From: Acidobacteriota bacterium
GTDB taxonomy: Bacteria > Actinomycetota > Acidimicrobiia > Acidimicrobiales > Acidimicrobilacustridaceae
Assembly: GCA_018969405.1 (NCBI GenBank)
Contig: JAGWYK010000014.1
Coordinates: 1-41,498 of the forward strand
Length of the DNA stretch: 41,498 bases
Direction of reading: 5' to 3'
Of the stretch, positions 22,477 through 31,480 are shown one piece after another (the stretch's first letter is position 1; each line of letters starts with the position of its first letter). The translations under genes were made by a program, and so were the position numbers. The notes under the pieces were generated by a model. That model was not told the DNA's origin and did no database searches. It saw only the letters and a list, made by a program, of their open reading frames with translations.

Positions 22477-23537
22477 TGGATGCCACCCTGTTGTGGGAGG
22501 CCGAGGTCGCCACCTTCGCCTCCGCCGGTCCGGTGACCCGGATCGCCGCCGCCGATCTCTTCCGGCTCACCGGCTGGGATCTGCGCGCCGAGGGTCTGTG
22601 CAACGGCGAGGCCTGTGTCCCAGTGCGTGATCGAGCCGCGGTGGAGCCGAGGGCGGGAGTGCTCGACCTCGAGGTCGTCGTCCCCCTGCTCGACCGTCCC
22701 ATCGTGGTGGACGCCGAGTCCGGGATCGTGGCGGTGGGCACCAGCCGTCAGGCCCGGCGCGACGCCCTCATCGCCCGCCGGGCTCCGACCTTCGCCCTTC
22801 CCGATCTCACCGGCCGACTCCGCTCGCTCGATGAGCTGCGCGGTCGGGTCACCGTGCTGGTCACGTTCTCGAGCTGGTGCGGATGTCGCTACGACCTGCC
22901 CGGATGGCAGGCACTGCAGGACGAACTCGGTGCCGAGGGGCTGTCGGTCATCGCCGTCGCCTTCGATCAGGAGCCGGAGGTGGTCGCACCCTTCGCCGAG
23001 GGCATCTCCATCCCGGTGCTCCACGACGCGGCCCATCTGCTGAGCGAGCTCTACGCCATCTCGAACGTTCCCACCGTGGTGTGGATCGATGAGGAGGGGA
23101 AGGTGGCCCGGCCCAACACACCGGCGTTCGCCACCGACACCTTCGCCGACTTCCATGGCGTCCCCTCGGGACCGCATCTCGAGGCCATCCGTGCCTGGGT
23201 GCGTCACGGCACCCTCGCCCCTGATGCGTCGGCGCCGGGGACGGTGGACGAACTGCGCGAGGAGGAGATCGCCGCTCGGCTCTGGTTCCGGATCGGCGCG
23301 CATCTCCATCGCCTCGGCCGCGATGCCGAGGCGGCGACACCCTTCGCCGAGGCGGCTCGGTTGGCGCCGCTGGACTTCACCGTCGCCCGGGCGGCCATGC
23401 CGCTGACCGGACGCGACCCGTTCGGTCAGGAGTTCCTCGATCTCTACGATGCGTGGGTGGCGGCGGGCCGGCCCTTCCACGGCCTCGAACCCGACGTCGA
23501 TGTCGAGATCGATGCCGAGGTCGACCCCGGTCGGTAG
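22476..23537 (+). CDS. redoxin (thioredoxin-fold) protein with unknown N-terminal domain
   Basis: The protein is 353 aa. Residues 1 to about 105 form an unrecognised domain containing GLCNGEACVPV (two Cys) and ending before RRAPTFALPDLTG. Residues about 105-250 are an AhpC/TSA or TlpA-like thioredoxin fold with FSSWCGCRYDLP. Here W134-C135-G136-C137 replaces the usual WCxPC. VPTVVWIDEEGKV supplies the cis-Pro loop. Residues about 255-330 are helical and TPR-like. It lacks a signal peptide, so it is probably cytoplasmic. Coupling to the P450 gene through TGATG suggests a redox or protective role for that enzyme (inference). Confidence 0.82.
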   Translation: MDATLLWEAEVATFASAGPVTRIAAADLFRLTGWDLRAEGLCNGEACVPVRDRAAVEPRAGVLDLEVVVPLLDRPIVVDAESGIVAVGTSRQARRDALIARRAPTFALPDLTGRLRSLDELRGRVTVLVTFSSWCGCRYDLPGWQALQDELGAEGLSVIAVAFDQEPEVVAPFAEGISIPVLHDAAHLLSELYAISNVPTVVWIDEEGKVARPNTPAFATDTFADFHGVPSGPHLEAIRAWVRHGTLAPDASAPGTVDELREEEIAARLWFRIGAHLHRLGRDAEAATPFAEAARLAPLDFTVARAAMPLTGRDPFGQEFLDLYDAWVAAGRPFHGLEPDVDVEIDAEVDPGR

Positions 23538-23582
23538 ACACAGATCCTTCGGGAGATCCCGGAGTGGGGCCGTCGCAGGCAG

Positions 23583-23588
23583 CAGACT
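23583..23588 (+). promoter_or_regulatory. candidate leaderless promoter -10 (CAGACT) of the SHOCT membrane gene
   Basis: CAGACT is followed by 6 nt (GGCCGG) and the ATG at 23595, with no Shine-Dalgarno. It departs from TANNNT at the first base but keeps the A at position 2 and the final T. Confidence 0.3.
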
Positions 23589-23594
23589 GGCCGG

Positions 23595-24935
23595 ATGGAA
23601 ACCTCCGCATCGACGCCATCACGCGCCCGACGGATCCTCGTCTGGGTCCTGGTGGTGCTCTCCACCCTCATCACCTTCGGATCCGCCGCCGAGGTGTGGG
23701 TCAAGCACCAGCTGCTCGACACGCCGGCCTGGGTGAACGCCAGCGACAAGCTGCTGGCCGATCCGGCGGTGCGGACGGCGCTGGCGGAGTACATCGTCGA
23801 CGAGATCTACGACAGCGTCGATGTGCAGCAGCAGCTGTCGGACAAGCTCCCGCAGGACTGGCAGGGACTGGCCGGTCCGATCTCGGCGGCGGTCCGCGGC
23901 CCGGTCACCAGCACGGTCGAGAACCTCCTCGGCTCGCCGCGCATCCGCACCATCTGGCACCGGGTCAACACGGCCGCCCATCGGACCCTGGTGAACGTGC
24001 TCGAGGAGAAGACGAAGTACGGCACCACCGCCGACGGCACCGTGGTGCTCGACCTCGGTGAGGTCATCCGGGCGGTGGCATCGGATCTCGGCTTCTCCCA
24101 GAGCGCCGTCGATCGGATCCCGCCCGATGTCGGCCGGATCACCCTGATCCACAGTGATCAGCTCGCCACGGTGCAGAAGGCGGTCAAGTTCCTCAATCTG
24201 CTCAACTGGGTGCTGCTGGTGCTCGTGGTCGGTCTCTACGCCGTGGCGGTCTACCTGGCCCGTGGGCGTCGTCGGGTCACCCTGCGCACGGTGGGTTGGT
24301 CGCTCCTCGGCGTGGCGGCCGCACTCATCCTCCTGCGCGTCGTCACCGGTCGGGTCGTGACCAGTCTCATCCACGATCCGAACCTCGGCCCGGCGGGCAA
24401 GGCCGTGTACCTGATCGGTTCCGAACTGCTCATCAGCGTGGCGCTCACCATCGCCACCTACGGTGCGATCATCGTGTTCGGCACCTTCATGGTCGGGCCC
24501 AGCCGCCCCGCCACCGCGGTGCGCCGCTCCGTCGCTCCGGTGATGAACACCGACGCGACCGTGTTCTGGATCGGTGCCACCGTGCTGTTCCTGCTGGTCT
24601 GGCTCTGGGAGCCCACTGCGGCGTTCGGCATCTGGTGGTCGGTGCTCGTTCTGCTGGTGGTCGGGGCAGCCGGCCTCGAACTGCTGCGCCGACGCAGTCG
24701 GATGGAGTTCCCCGAGGCTCGACTCGATGTGAGCGCCATGAAGGGCTCCGTCTCCGGCGCCTGGGACACAGCCTCCTCCAAGGCCCGGGGCCTCCTCGGT
24801 CGTCGGGGTGGCGGTGCCTCCGAGGACCCGACGGTCCGGATCGGGCAGCTCCAGCAGCTCCATGCCAGTGGCGCGCTCACCGATGAGGAGTTCGCAGCGG
24901 CCAAGGCGAAGGTCCTCGGTCTGGATCGGTCCTGA
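23595..24935 (+). CDS. integral membrane protein with C-terminal SHOCT domain
   Basis: The protein is 446 aa. A first membrane helix (about 13-33) is followed by a roughly 170-residue extracytoplasmic domain. Then come several helices (LLNWVLLVLVVGLYAVAVYL, TVGWSLLGVAAALILLRV, a pair around LLISVALTIATYGAIIVFG, and two more ending with WWSVLVLLVVGAAGLELL). A cytoplasmic linker precedes a SHOCT motif at the C-terminus (RIGQLQQLHASGALTDEEFAAAKAKVL). SHOCT is a short helical pair thought to mediate oligomerisation. The overall function is unknown. It starts the plus-strand run that continues with the molybdopterin gene 38 bp later. Confidence 0.88.
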   Translation: METSASTPSRARRILVWVLVVLSTLITFGSAAEVWVKHQLLDTPAWVNASDKLLADPAVRTALAEYIVDEIYDSVDVQQQLSDKLPQDWQGLAGPISAAVRGPVTSTVENLLGSPRIRTIWHRVNTAAHRTLVNVLEEKTKYGTTADGTVVLDLGEVIRAVASDLGFSQSAVDRIPPDVGRITLIHSDQLATVQKAVKFLNLLNWVLLVLVVGLYAVAVYLARGRRRVTLRTVGWSLLGVAAALILLRVVTGRVVTSLIHDPNLGPAGKAVYLIGSELLISVALTIATYGAIIVFGTFMVGPSRPATAVRRSVAPVMNTDATVFWIGATVLFLLVWLWEPTAAFGIWWSVLVLLVVGAAGLELLRRRSRMEFPEARLDVSAMKGSVSGAWDTASSKARGLLGRRGGGASEDPTVRIGQLQQLHASGALTDEEFAAAKAKVLGLDRS

Positions 24936-24973
24936 GCGGCTCCGGGTCCTCCACCGGCCCGTCCCCGTCGGCG

Positions 24974-26971
24974 ATGGAACTGCGGTCCTTCTGCCGGATC
25001 TGCGCGGCGGCCTGCGGCATCCTCGTCGACGTCGATGCCGAGGCGGGGAACGTCCTGCGGGTGCGCGGCGATGCCGAGCATCCGATCTCCCGCGGCTACA
25101 CCTGCGCCAAGGGTCGGGCGCTGCCCCTGCTGCACCATCGTGAGGATCGGCTCTCGGTCCCGAGGCTCCGGGGCGAGGCGACCACCTGGCCCGAGGTCCT
25201 CGAGGATCTCGCATCGATCATCGGGGCCGCCCGCGATGCCGGTGGCCCCGATGCGGTCGGGCTCTACCTCGCCACCGGACTGGCCTACGACTCGGCCGGG
25301 CAGGTGGCCTGTGGACTGACCATGAGGACCCTCGGCAGCTCGTCGTTCTACACCGCCGCCACCGTGGACAACGCCCCGGTGCTGGTGGCGGCCGAGCAGG
25401 TCGCCGGCGATCCGATGATGAACCCGATCTGGGAACCCCACCGGCACGGACTGCTGCTCATCGTCGGTTCCAATCCGGTGGTCTCCCACGGCTACGGCAC
25501 CACTCTGGCCGATCCGGTGCGCCGTCTGCGAGAGCACCGTGCGGGAGGCGGACGCATCGTCGTGGTGGATCCGCGCCGCACCGAGACCGCCGCCCGGGCC
25601 GATGTGCATCTGGCCGCCCGGGCCGGATCCGATGTGATCCTGCTGGCCTGGTTGGCGGGATCGCTGCTCGAGGACGGCGCCGATGCCCACGAGCTCTCGG
25701 CCCACTGCGACCCCTCCGAGGTCGAACGTCTGCGCACCGCCCTCGAACCGTTCACCATCGATGCCGCCACCATCGCCACCGAGCTGGACCCGACGGAACT
25801 GCTCGGTCTGCTGGAGGAGGTCCGCAGTGCCCGCGGTCGTCTCGCCATGTTCTGCGGAACCGGCACCACCATGGGCCGTGACGGCGTACTGGTGGAGTGG
25901 CTGCGGTGGGTCCTGCTCATTCTCACCGGCTCCCTCGACGTCGAGGGCGGCATGCGCTTCAACCGAGGGGTGGTGAACCGCCTGCGCCCTCCTCGGCGGA
26001 TCCCCGAGCCCGCGCCCGGACCGCCGACGCGACCGGAGCTGCCCCGGGTCGCCGGCCAGATCCCGGCGGTGGCCATGGTCGACGAGATCGAGGCCGGTCG
26101 TCTCCGAGTGCTCATCGTCGCCGGTGGTGATCCGCTCACGGCCTTCCCCGACCCGGCACGGCTCGCCGCCGCGCTGCCGCTGCTCGACGCCCTCGTGGTC
26201 CTCGACGTCGCCGAGGGTGCCACGGTGGCCGCCGCCACCCATGTGCTGCCCGTGACCGGTCAGCTCGAGCGGGCGGACCTCACCCTGGCCGAGGCGGTGT
26301 CGTTCCGCTCGGGGATGCAGTACACCGACGCAGTCGTCCCGGCCGGAGGCGACCGGCGCCCGGTCTGGTGGGTGCTCGCCTCCCTGCTCGGCCGGCTCGG
26401 TCTGGACCTGCTCGGCGGCGCCCCGCCGGACACGCTCAGCGATCGGAGCTTCCTCGCCGGGCTGCTGGCCGGCGCTCCGCTGGACGCGGAGGCGGTGCTC
26501 GGAGCCGGTCCCCATGGTGTCGACCTGGCGCCATCCTACGGCTGGGTGCACCAGGAGTTCCTGCTCGACCATCGCTGGCGCATCGCGCCGAGCGCGTTCA
26601 TCGCCCGTCTCGGTCAGCATCTCGGGCCCGAGCCCGGCCTCCTGCTCACCGTGCGCCGCGAGAATGCCTGGAGCAACTCGGTCCGGGTGGCCGGTTCCGG
26701 GGATGAGCCGATCGCCCGCATCCATCCCGACGACGCCCGCGCCGCAGGGGTGGTCGATGGTTCCTGGGTGGCGGTCTCCTCGGCCCACGGGTCGATGGTG
26801 GTCACCGTGGCGTTCGACAGTGACCTCCGGCCCGGGACCCTCTCGGTCACCCACGGACATCCGGGCGCATCACCGGGACTGCTGATCAGCGGACGACTCG
26901 ATGTCGATCCGCTCACGTCGATGCCGTGGGCCTCGGGACTGCCGGTCACCATCGCTCCTCTGCACACCTGA
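24974..26971 (+). CDS. molybdopterin-dependent oxidoreductase, DMSO reductase family
   Basis: The protein is 665 aa. The N-terminal [4Fe-4S] motif is C7-x2-C10-x3-C14-x29-C44 (CRICAAACG, GYTCAKGRALP), followed by the catalytic domain (LLIVGSNPVVSHG, VVVDPRRTETAARAD). The C-terminal MGD-binding domain (about 550-665) includes RENAWSNS, ARIHPDDA and VSVTHGHPGA-like stretches. The protein resembles FdhA/NarB-like oxidoreductases of unknown substrate in mycobacteria. By rough alignment, the position of the formate dehydrogenase Sec/Cys is V138, so no Cys/Sec ligand is expected there. No Tat signal or partner subunit is seen, suggesting a cytoplasmic enzyme using external electron carriers. Confidence 0.9.
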   Translation: MELRSFCRICAAACGILVDVDAEAGNVLRVRGDAEHPISRGYTCAKGRALPLLHHREDRLSVPRLRGEATTWPEVLEDLASIIGAARDAGGPDAVGLYLATGLAYDSAGQVACGLTMRTLGSSSFYTAATVDNAPVLVAAEQVAGDPMMNPIWEPHRHGLLLIVGSNPVVSHGYGTTLADPVRRLREHRAGGGRIVVVDPRRTETAARADVHLAARAGSDVILLAWLAGSLLEDGADAHELSAHCDPSEVERLRTALEPFTIDAATIATELDPTELLGLLEEVRSARGRLAMFCGTGTTMGRDGVLVEWLRWVLLILTGSLDVEGGMRFNRGVVNRLRPPRRIPEPAPGPPTRPELPRVAGQIPAVAMVDEIEAGRLRVLIVAGGDPLTAFPDPARLAAALPLLDALVVLDVAEGATVAAATHVLPVTGQLERADLTLAEAVSFRSGMQYTDAVVPAGGDRRPVWWVLASLLGRLGLDLLGGAPPDTLSDRSFLAGLLAGAPLDAEAVLGAGPHGVDLAPSYGWVHQEFLLDHRWRIAPSAFIARLGQHLGPEPGLLLTVRRENAWSNSVRVAGSGDEPIARIHPDDARAAGVVDGSWVAVSSAHGSMVVTVAFDSDLRPGTLSVTHGHPGASPGLLISGRLDVDPLTSMPWASGLPVTIAPLHT

Positions 26972-27022
26972 GGCTCCCAGCGGGCAGACTCTGCTCCGAC
27001 GGTCGAACAGAGGGGCAGTGGG

Positions 27023-28540
27023 ATGACGATGAGTCCGTGGACCGGGGACGCCTGTTCGCTGGTCGAGGCGTTCCGCACCGGGGAGCGCAGTCCGGCCGAG
27101 GAGCTCGAAGCCACCATCGGCGCCATCGGTGCCTCCGATCTGAACGCGTTCAGCCATCTCGACCTCGAGGCGGCCCGCGCCCGGGCGGCGACGGCCGATG
27201 TGGCCCGGCCGTTCGGCGGTGTGCCCACCGCCATCAAGGAGCTCGAGCCGGTGGCGGGCTGGCCGCACACCGAGGCCTCCCTGGTCTTCGCCGGCCGGCG
27301 GGCCACGCAGACCTCCCATCATGTCCAGCGCCTGGTCGAGCGCGGTGGTGCCAACCCGGTGGGGGCCACCACCGCCAGCGAGTTCGGTGGTCTCAACGTG
27401 AGTGTCACCCGCATCAACGGGGTGACCCACAATCCGTGGCGCCGGGGCCGCACCGTCGGTGGGTCCTCGAGCGGTTCCGCCGCGGCGGTGGCGGGCGGCC
27501 TCGTGGCGCTCGCCACCGGCGGCGACGGTGGTGGATCCATCCGCATCCCGGCCGGCTACTGCGGACTGCTCGGCATGAAGGGCACCTTCGGGCGCATCAC
27601 CCGTGCCCCGCACGCCTTCATGCGTCCCAACACGGTGGTGTTCGGCAACCTGTCACGATCGGTCCGCGACGCTGCTCGGTACTACGACGTCTGCGCAGGG
27701 GTCGACGCCTTCGACCCCTCCACCCTTGAGTCGGCCGGGCAGTGGGAGCGGGGTCTCGGCTCCCATGACCTGCGCGGTCTGCGGGTCGCGGTGCTGCCCT
27801 CCATCGCCGGTGTCCGCCTCGAGGACGGAGTGGCCGAACGCATCGAGGCGCAGGCCCGGGCCCTGATCGAGGCCGCCGGCATGGTGCAGGTCCCGCTGCG
27901 GCTCGAGCTTCCGAACCTCGCCGCCCAGTGGATGGTCGGCAACATGGCCACACTCGTGGCCGACCTCGGTGATCGTTGGCCGCGCTGCGCCGATCAGCTC
28001 ACCGAGGAGATCGAGATCGGTATGCGCCTGTCCCATGCGCTCTACAACCTCGACACCGCGGCGGTGGCGGAGGAACTGCGGGTGGCCGCCAACGAGGCCA
28101 TGGCCCGCGCCTTCGCCGAGGTCGATCTCATCATCTGTGCCACCAACCCCGGTCCGGCGTTCGCCGCCGACGCCCAGGTGAGCAGCTCGGAGCGCAGCTT
28201 CATCGACTGGGCCAAGGAGTCCGCCGTCGGTCGCTACGGCACCCGAGCCGCCCTGTTCGGCCTGCGGGCCGCCAGCGCCGTGTCGCCCCGCCTCCCGTCG
28301 CGTCTGCTCGGCCAGATGGCGGAGCGGTTCCCCGATCTGGTCACCATGGGCGGGCTCACCATGATCTCCAACATGTACGGCAACCCGGCGGTCTCCATCC
28401 CGGCCGGCACCCTCGACGGTCTGCCCATCGGGATGCAGGTGCTGGCCCGCCATCATCACGATGGGCTGCTGTTCGACGTCGCCTCCGTGGTGGAACGCGA
28501 TCATCCCTGGCCCATGGTGGCACCCGGCGTCGGCGGCTGA
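27023..28540 (+). CDS. amidase (amidase signature family)
   Basis: The protein is 505 aa. The Ser-cisSer-Lys triad is readable: K72 (PTAIKE), S148 in GGSSSGSAAAVAGG, and nucleophile S172 in GGDGGGSIRIPAG. The final third has NMYGNPAVSIPAGTLDGLPIGMQVLA, the usual ending. These enzymes hydrolyse amide or ester bonds of small molecules. A ribosome site GAGGGG precedes the ATG; a second in-frame ATG lies two codons on. It sits 51 bp after the molybdopterin gene and overlaps the DNA glycosylase start (TGATG). The substrate is unknown. Confidence 0.93.
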   Translation: MTMSPWTGDACSLVEAFRTGERSPAEELEATIGAIGASDLNAFSHLDLEAARARAATADVARPFGGVPTAIKELEPVAGWPHTEASLVFAGRRATQTSHHVQRLVERGGANPVGATTASEFGGLNVSVTRINGVTHNPWRRGRTVGGSSSGSAAAVAGGLVALATGGDGGGSIRIPAGYCGLLGMKGTFGRITRAPHAFMRPNTVVFGNLSRSVRDAARYYDVCAGVDAFDPSTLESAGQWERGLGSHDLRGLRVAVLPSIAGVRLEDGVAERIEAQARALIEAAGMVQVPLRLELPNLAAQWMVGNMATLVADLGDRWPRCADQLTEEIEIGMRLSHALYNLDTAAVAEELRVAANEAMARAFAEVDLIICATNPGPAFAADAQVSSSERSFIDWAKESAVGRYGTRAALFGLRAASAVSPRLPSRLLGQMAERFPDLVTMGGLTMISNMYGNPAVSIPAGTLDGLPIGMQVLARHHHDGLLFDVASVVERDHPWPMVAPGVGG

Positions 28541-29127
28541 TGCGCTCCACCCGGCCCACCCGGGCCGAGCTGCAGGCCTGTCAGGGGCGCACGGTCGACG
28601 ATCTGCTGCCCTCGCCGCTCCGGCTGCTGTTCGTCGGCATCAACCCCGGTCTGTGGACCGCGGCGGTCAACGCCCATTTCGCCCGACCCGGCAACCGGTT
28701 CTGGCCGGCGATGCACCGTGCCGGCATCACCGCCGAGGCGGTCGACGCCTCCCGGGGCCTCCCGCCCGAGGCGCGCCGCGAGCTCGAGACCGCCGGCATC
28801 GGCATCTCCAACATCGTCCCGATCGCCACGGCCCGGGCCGACGAACTCACCACGGCCCAGCTGCGGGCGGGTGGGGAGGCGCTGCGTCACCTGGTGACGC
28901 GACACCGGCCGCCAGTGGTCGCGGTGCTCGGCGTCACCGCCTTCCGGCGCGCCTTCGGGCGACCCTCGCTCGCCATCGGACACTGTGAGGAGGACTTCGA
29001 GGGATCGCAGCTGTGGGTGCTGCCCAACCCCAGCGGCCTCAACGCCCATGAGACCGTCGACTCGCTGGCCCAGTGGTACCGCCGGGCCGCCGAGGCGGCA
29101 GGGGTGCCGCTGCATCCGGTGGTCTGA
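28540..29127 (+). CDS. mug: Mug/TDG-type mismatch-specific uracil-DNA glycosylase
   Basis: The protein is 195 aa. The active-site strand GINPGLWTAAVNAHFARPG (33-51) has the catalytic N35 of the Mug/TDG family. It is followed by NRFW, GIGISNIVPIATARADELT, and LPNPSGLNAH near the C-terminus, the DNA-intercalating loop. It excises uracil or thymine opposite G and ethenocytosine adducts (family knowledge). The start overlaps the amidase stop by one base, which looks like compact packing and not shared function. It is convergent with the SnoaL-like gene. Confidence 0.92.
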   Translation: MRSTRPTRAELQACQGRTVDDLLPSPLRLLFVGINPGLWTAAVNAHFARPGNRFWPAMHRAGITAEAVDASRGLPPEARRELETAGIGISNIVPIATARADELTTAQLRAGGEALRHLVTRHRPPVVAVLGVTAFRRAFGRPSLAIGHCEEDFEGSQLWVLPNPSGLNAHETVDSLAQWYRRAAEAAGVPLHPVV

Positions 29128-29136
29128 ATCCCAGGT

Positions 29137-29583
29137 TCAGTCGCCGCTGGGCAGCTTCCCGCCGGCGGCCAGCCAGGCACCGAAGACCCGTTCGCCCTCG
29201 ACCGGGTTGTAGATGTCCTCCTGGTAGGAGAACTGTCCGTCGCCGGCATACTCGAGGATCGTGATGCAGCTGAAGCGGAACGGCTCGCCCCCGGTGGGGT
29301 GGGGGAGGACCTGCCAGGGGTAGTACACGACGCGGTTGCCCTCGATCATCACCCACTCCACGGGGAACTCCATGGTGGCGGGGGCCTGGGCCATCACCGA
29401 CACGATCGCGGTGCGGATCTCCTCCCGACCGCGGAAGGTGCCCAGATGATGCTCCACCCACAGGCCGTCGACGGTGTGCAGATCCGCCCAGGCGCTCCAG
29501 TCGCCGCTGTCGCCCACGGCGACGAAGTTCTCGTAGGCCGCCCGCACCTCGGCGAGCGGGAAGACGGTCGGTCCTGCAGCCAT
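29137..29583 (-). CDS. SnoaL-like (NTF2 fold) protein, single domain
   Basis: The protein is 148 aa from the ATG at 29583, with a GGGGGGA ribosome site. It is clearly homologous to each half of the tandem protein at 7602-8522. It shares F-P-x-x-E, DWSAWADLHT, VEHHLGTFRGREEIR, TMEFPVEWVMIEGNRV, EYAGDGQFSYQEDIYNP and WLAAGGKLPS. The His pair in the VEHHLG motif and the following region resemble the polar pocket of SnoaL-type enzymes. The second domain of the tandem protein (REHHYGYFRG, EDVYSP) is the closer match. No functional partner is adjacent. Confidence 0.88.
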   Translation of the reverse strand: MAAGPTVFPLAEVRAAYENFVAVGDSGDWSAWADLHTVDGLWVEHHLGTFRGREEIRTAIVSVMAQAPATMEFPVEWVMIEGNRVVYYPWQVLPHPTGGEPFRFSCITILEYAGDGQFSYQEDIYNPVEGERVFGAWLAAGGKLPSGD

Positions 29584-29672
29584 GGATCCCCCTGTGATGG
29601 TCGGTGCGACCAGTCTGCTGCACCCGCCACGGGAGGGATCGGATGTCTCGGACCCGGGCGGGTGCTGCGGTC

Positions 29673-31379
29673 TCAGAACCGTTCGCGGCGCGGCGCCACC
29701 TTCTTGCCCTTGATCGTCGTGCGCTTCATGGCGCTGATCACCTCGTCGACCGAGCGGGCCGGCACCTCGACGAGGCTGAACTTCTCGGTGATCTCGATGG
29801 CGCCGATGTCCCTGCCCGACAGGCTGGTCTCTCCGGCGATGGCTCCCACCAGGTCCCCGGGACGCACCCGGGCGGCTCGTCCGATGGGGAAGTACAGGCG
29901 CACGGCATCGCCCTTGCTGAGCCGCTCACCCTTCTCGCCCTTGCCCGACCTGTCCTTGGGTCGCTTCCCGTCCTTGCCGTGCTTGGCGCCCTTCGAGCGT
30001 TCGTCGCGGCCCTCGGCGCGGCGCGGGCGCAGGCTGATCTCGGGGATCTCGGTCTCGTCCTGATCGCCGCCGGCCGCCTCATGGGCGAGCTTCACCGCGG
30101 CGAGGGCGATCTCGACCAGATCGAACTCGTCGGTGAGGGTCTCGACGATGGTGCGGTAGCGGTCGAGGTCGTCGTCGAGCAGTGACTCGCGCAGCGTGGC
30201 CAGGGTCAGCTCCATCCTCCGGTTGCGCAGATCGGCGATGGTGGGCACCTTCTCGACGGCGATCGGCTGCCCGGTGACGCGGGCGATGTTCTCGACGAGT
30301 CGGTGCTCGCGCGGTTCCGCGAGGGTGATGGCGACCCCCTCACGACCGGCCCGTCCGACCCGTCCGATCCGGTGGACGTAGGCCTCGGGGGCTGAGGGGA
30401 CGTCGTAGTTCACGACATGGGTGAGCTGGTCGATGTCGAGACCGCGGGCGGCGACATCGGTGGCGATGAGCAGTTCCGCGCTGCCGGTGCGGACACGGCC
30501 CATCACCCGGTCGCGAGCCTCCTGCCCCATGCCACCGTGGAGCGCCTCGGCGCGATAGCCGCGCCCGTTGAGCGTCTCGGTCAGCTGATCGACCTCATGG
30601 CGGGTGCGACAGAACACGATGGCGGCGGTCGGTGCCTCGACATCGAGGATCCGACCCAGCGCGGCGGGCTTGTGCGAGCGGGGGACGACATAGGCGAGCT
30701 GGCGGACCTTGGGGGCCTCACCGGGCTCGGCGGTCTCCCTGGCGATGCGCACGTTGACGGGATCATCGAGGTGGCGGCGGGCCATCTTCTCGATGCGCGA
30801 CGGCATGGTGGCGCTGAACAGCACGGTCTGACGCTGGGCAGGGGTGGCGTCCAGGATGGCATCCAGGTCTTCGGCGAAGCCCATGTCGAGCATCTCGTCG
30901 GCCTCGTCGAGCACGACGATCCCGATCGACTCCAGCGGGAGCGTGCCGCGCCGGATGTGGTCCACGGCGCGACCCGGAGTGGCGATCACCACATCGACCC
31001 CGCGTCGCAGGGCCTGGAGCTGACGACTGATCGGTTGACCGCCGTAGATGGGCACCACCCGGGCACCGAGCTCGCGTCCGTACTTGTGCACCGCCTCGGA
31101 GACCTGCATGGCGAGTTCGCGTGTGGGCACGAGGATGAGTGCGGTGGGTTCGTCCTCGCGTCCGTCCGAGCGGAGGCGTTCGAGGATGGGGAGCGCGAAG
31201 GAGGCGGTCTTGCCGGTGCCGGTGGCGGCCTGACCGAGCAGATCCCGACCGGCCAGCAGGTGGGGGATCGACTCGGCCTGGATCGGCGTGGGCTCCTCGT
31301 AGCCGAGGGTCGTGAGGGCGTCGAGCAGCTCGCGGCGGAGGCCGAGATCGGCGAAGGTGCGTTCGTTGGTGTTGCTCAT
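29673..31379 (-). CDS. deaD: DEAD-box RNA helicase (DeaD/CsdA type)
   Basis: The protein is 568 aa. Helicase motifs in order are the Q motif (TFADLGL, PTPIQ), AATGTGKT (51-58), PTRELA, GGQPI, ATPGR, DEAD (158-161), SAT, VFCRTRHEVD, ARGLDIDQ and HRIGRVGRAG. A Lys/Arg/Gly-rich linker (about 435-475) joins a C-terminal DbpA-type RNA-binding domain (YFPIGRAARVRPGDLVGAI to EVPARSVDEVI) and a basic tail. It unwinds RNA in ribosome assembly, mRNA decay and cold adaptation. The ATG has a GAGGAG ribosome site. It is divergent from the DUF3237 gene. Confidence 0.96.
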   Translation of the reverse strand: MSNTNERTFADLGLRRELLDALTTLGYEEPTPIQAESIPHLLAGRDLLGQAATGTGKTASFALPILERLRSDGREDEPTALILVPTRELAMQVSEAVHKYGRELGARVVPIYGGQPISRQLQALRRGVDVVIATPGRAVDHIRRGTLPLESIGIVVLDEADEMLDMGFAEDLDAILDATPAQRQTVLFSATMPSRIEKMARRHLDDPVNVRIARETAEPGEAPKVRQLAYVVPRSHKPAALGRILDVEAPTAAIVFCRTRHEVDQLTETLNGRGYRAEALHGGMGQEARDRVMGRVRTGSAELLIATDVAARGLDIDQLTHVVNYDVPSAPEAYVHRIGRVGRAGREGVAITLAEPREHRLVENIARVTGQPIAVEKVPTIADLRNRRMELTLATLRESLLDDDLDRYRTIVETLTDEFDLVEIALAAVKLAHEAAGGDQDETEIPEISLRPRRAEGRDERSKGAKHGKDGKRPKDRSGKGEKGERLSKGDAVRLYFPIGRAARVRPGDLVGAIAGETSLSGRDIGAIEITEKFSLVEVPARSVDEVISAMKRTTIKGKKVAPRRERF

Positions 31380-31468
31380 GGGGACTCCTCAGGGTGATTC
31401 CGCCGAGCACCACGCTCCCACGCCGAGCGCGGGTTGACGAATCCGCGAGGGGTTCACCCGACCCGTGC

Positions 31469-31474
31469 GATGAT
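31469..31474 (+). promoter_or_regulatory. candidate leaderless promoter -10 (GATGAT) of the DUF3237 gene
   Basis: GATGAT is followed by 6 nt (GCCGAC) and the ATG at 31481, with no Shine-Dalgarno. It matches the consensus at positions 2 and 6 only. Confidence 0.3.
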
Positions 31475-31480
31475 GCCGAC

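Noticed and set aside
24458-26860. Long open frame (800 codons) on the minus strand opposite the SHOCT and molybdopterin genes
   Set aside because: No domain is recognisable, and it covers two well-supported genes and their junction.
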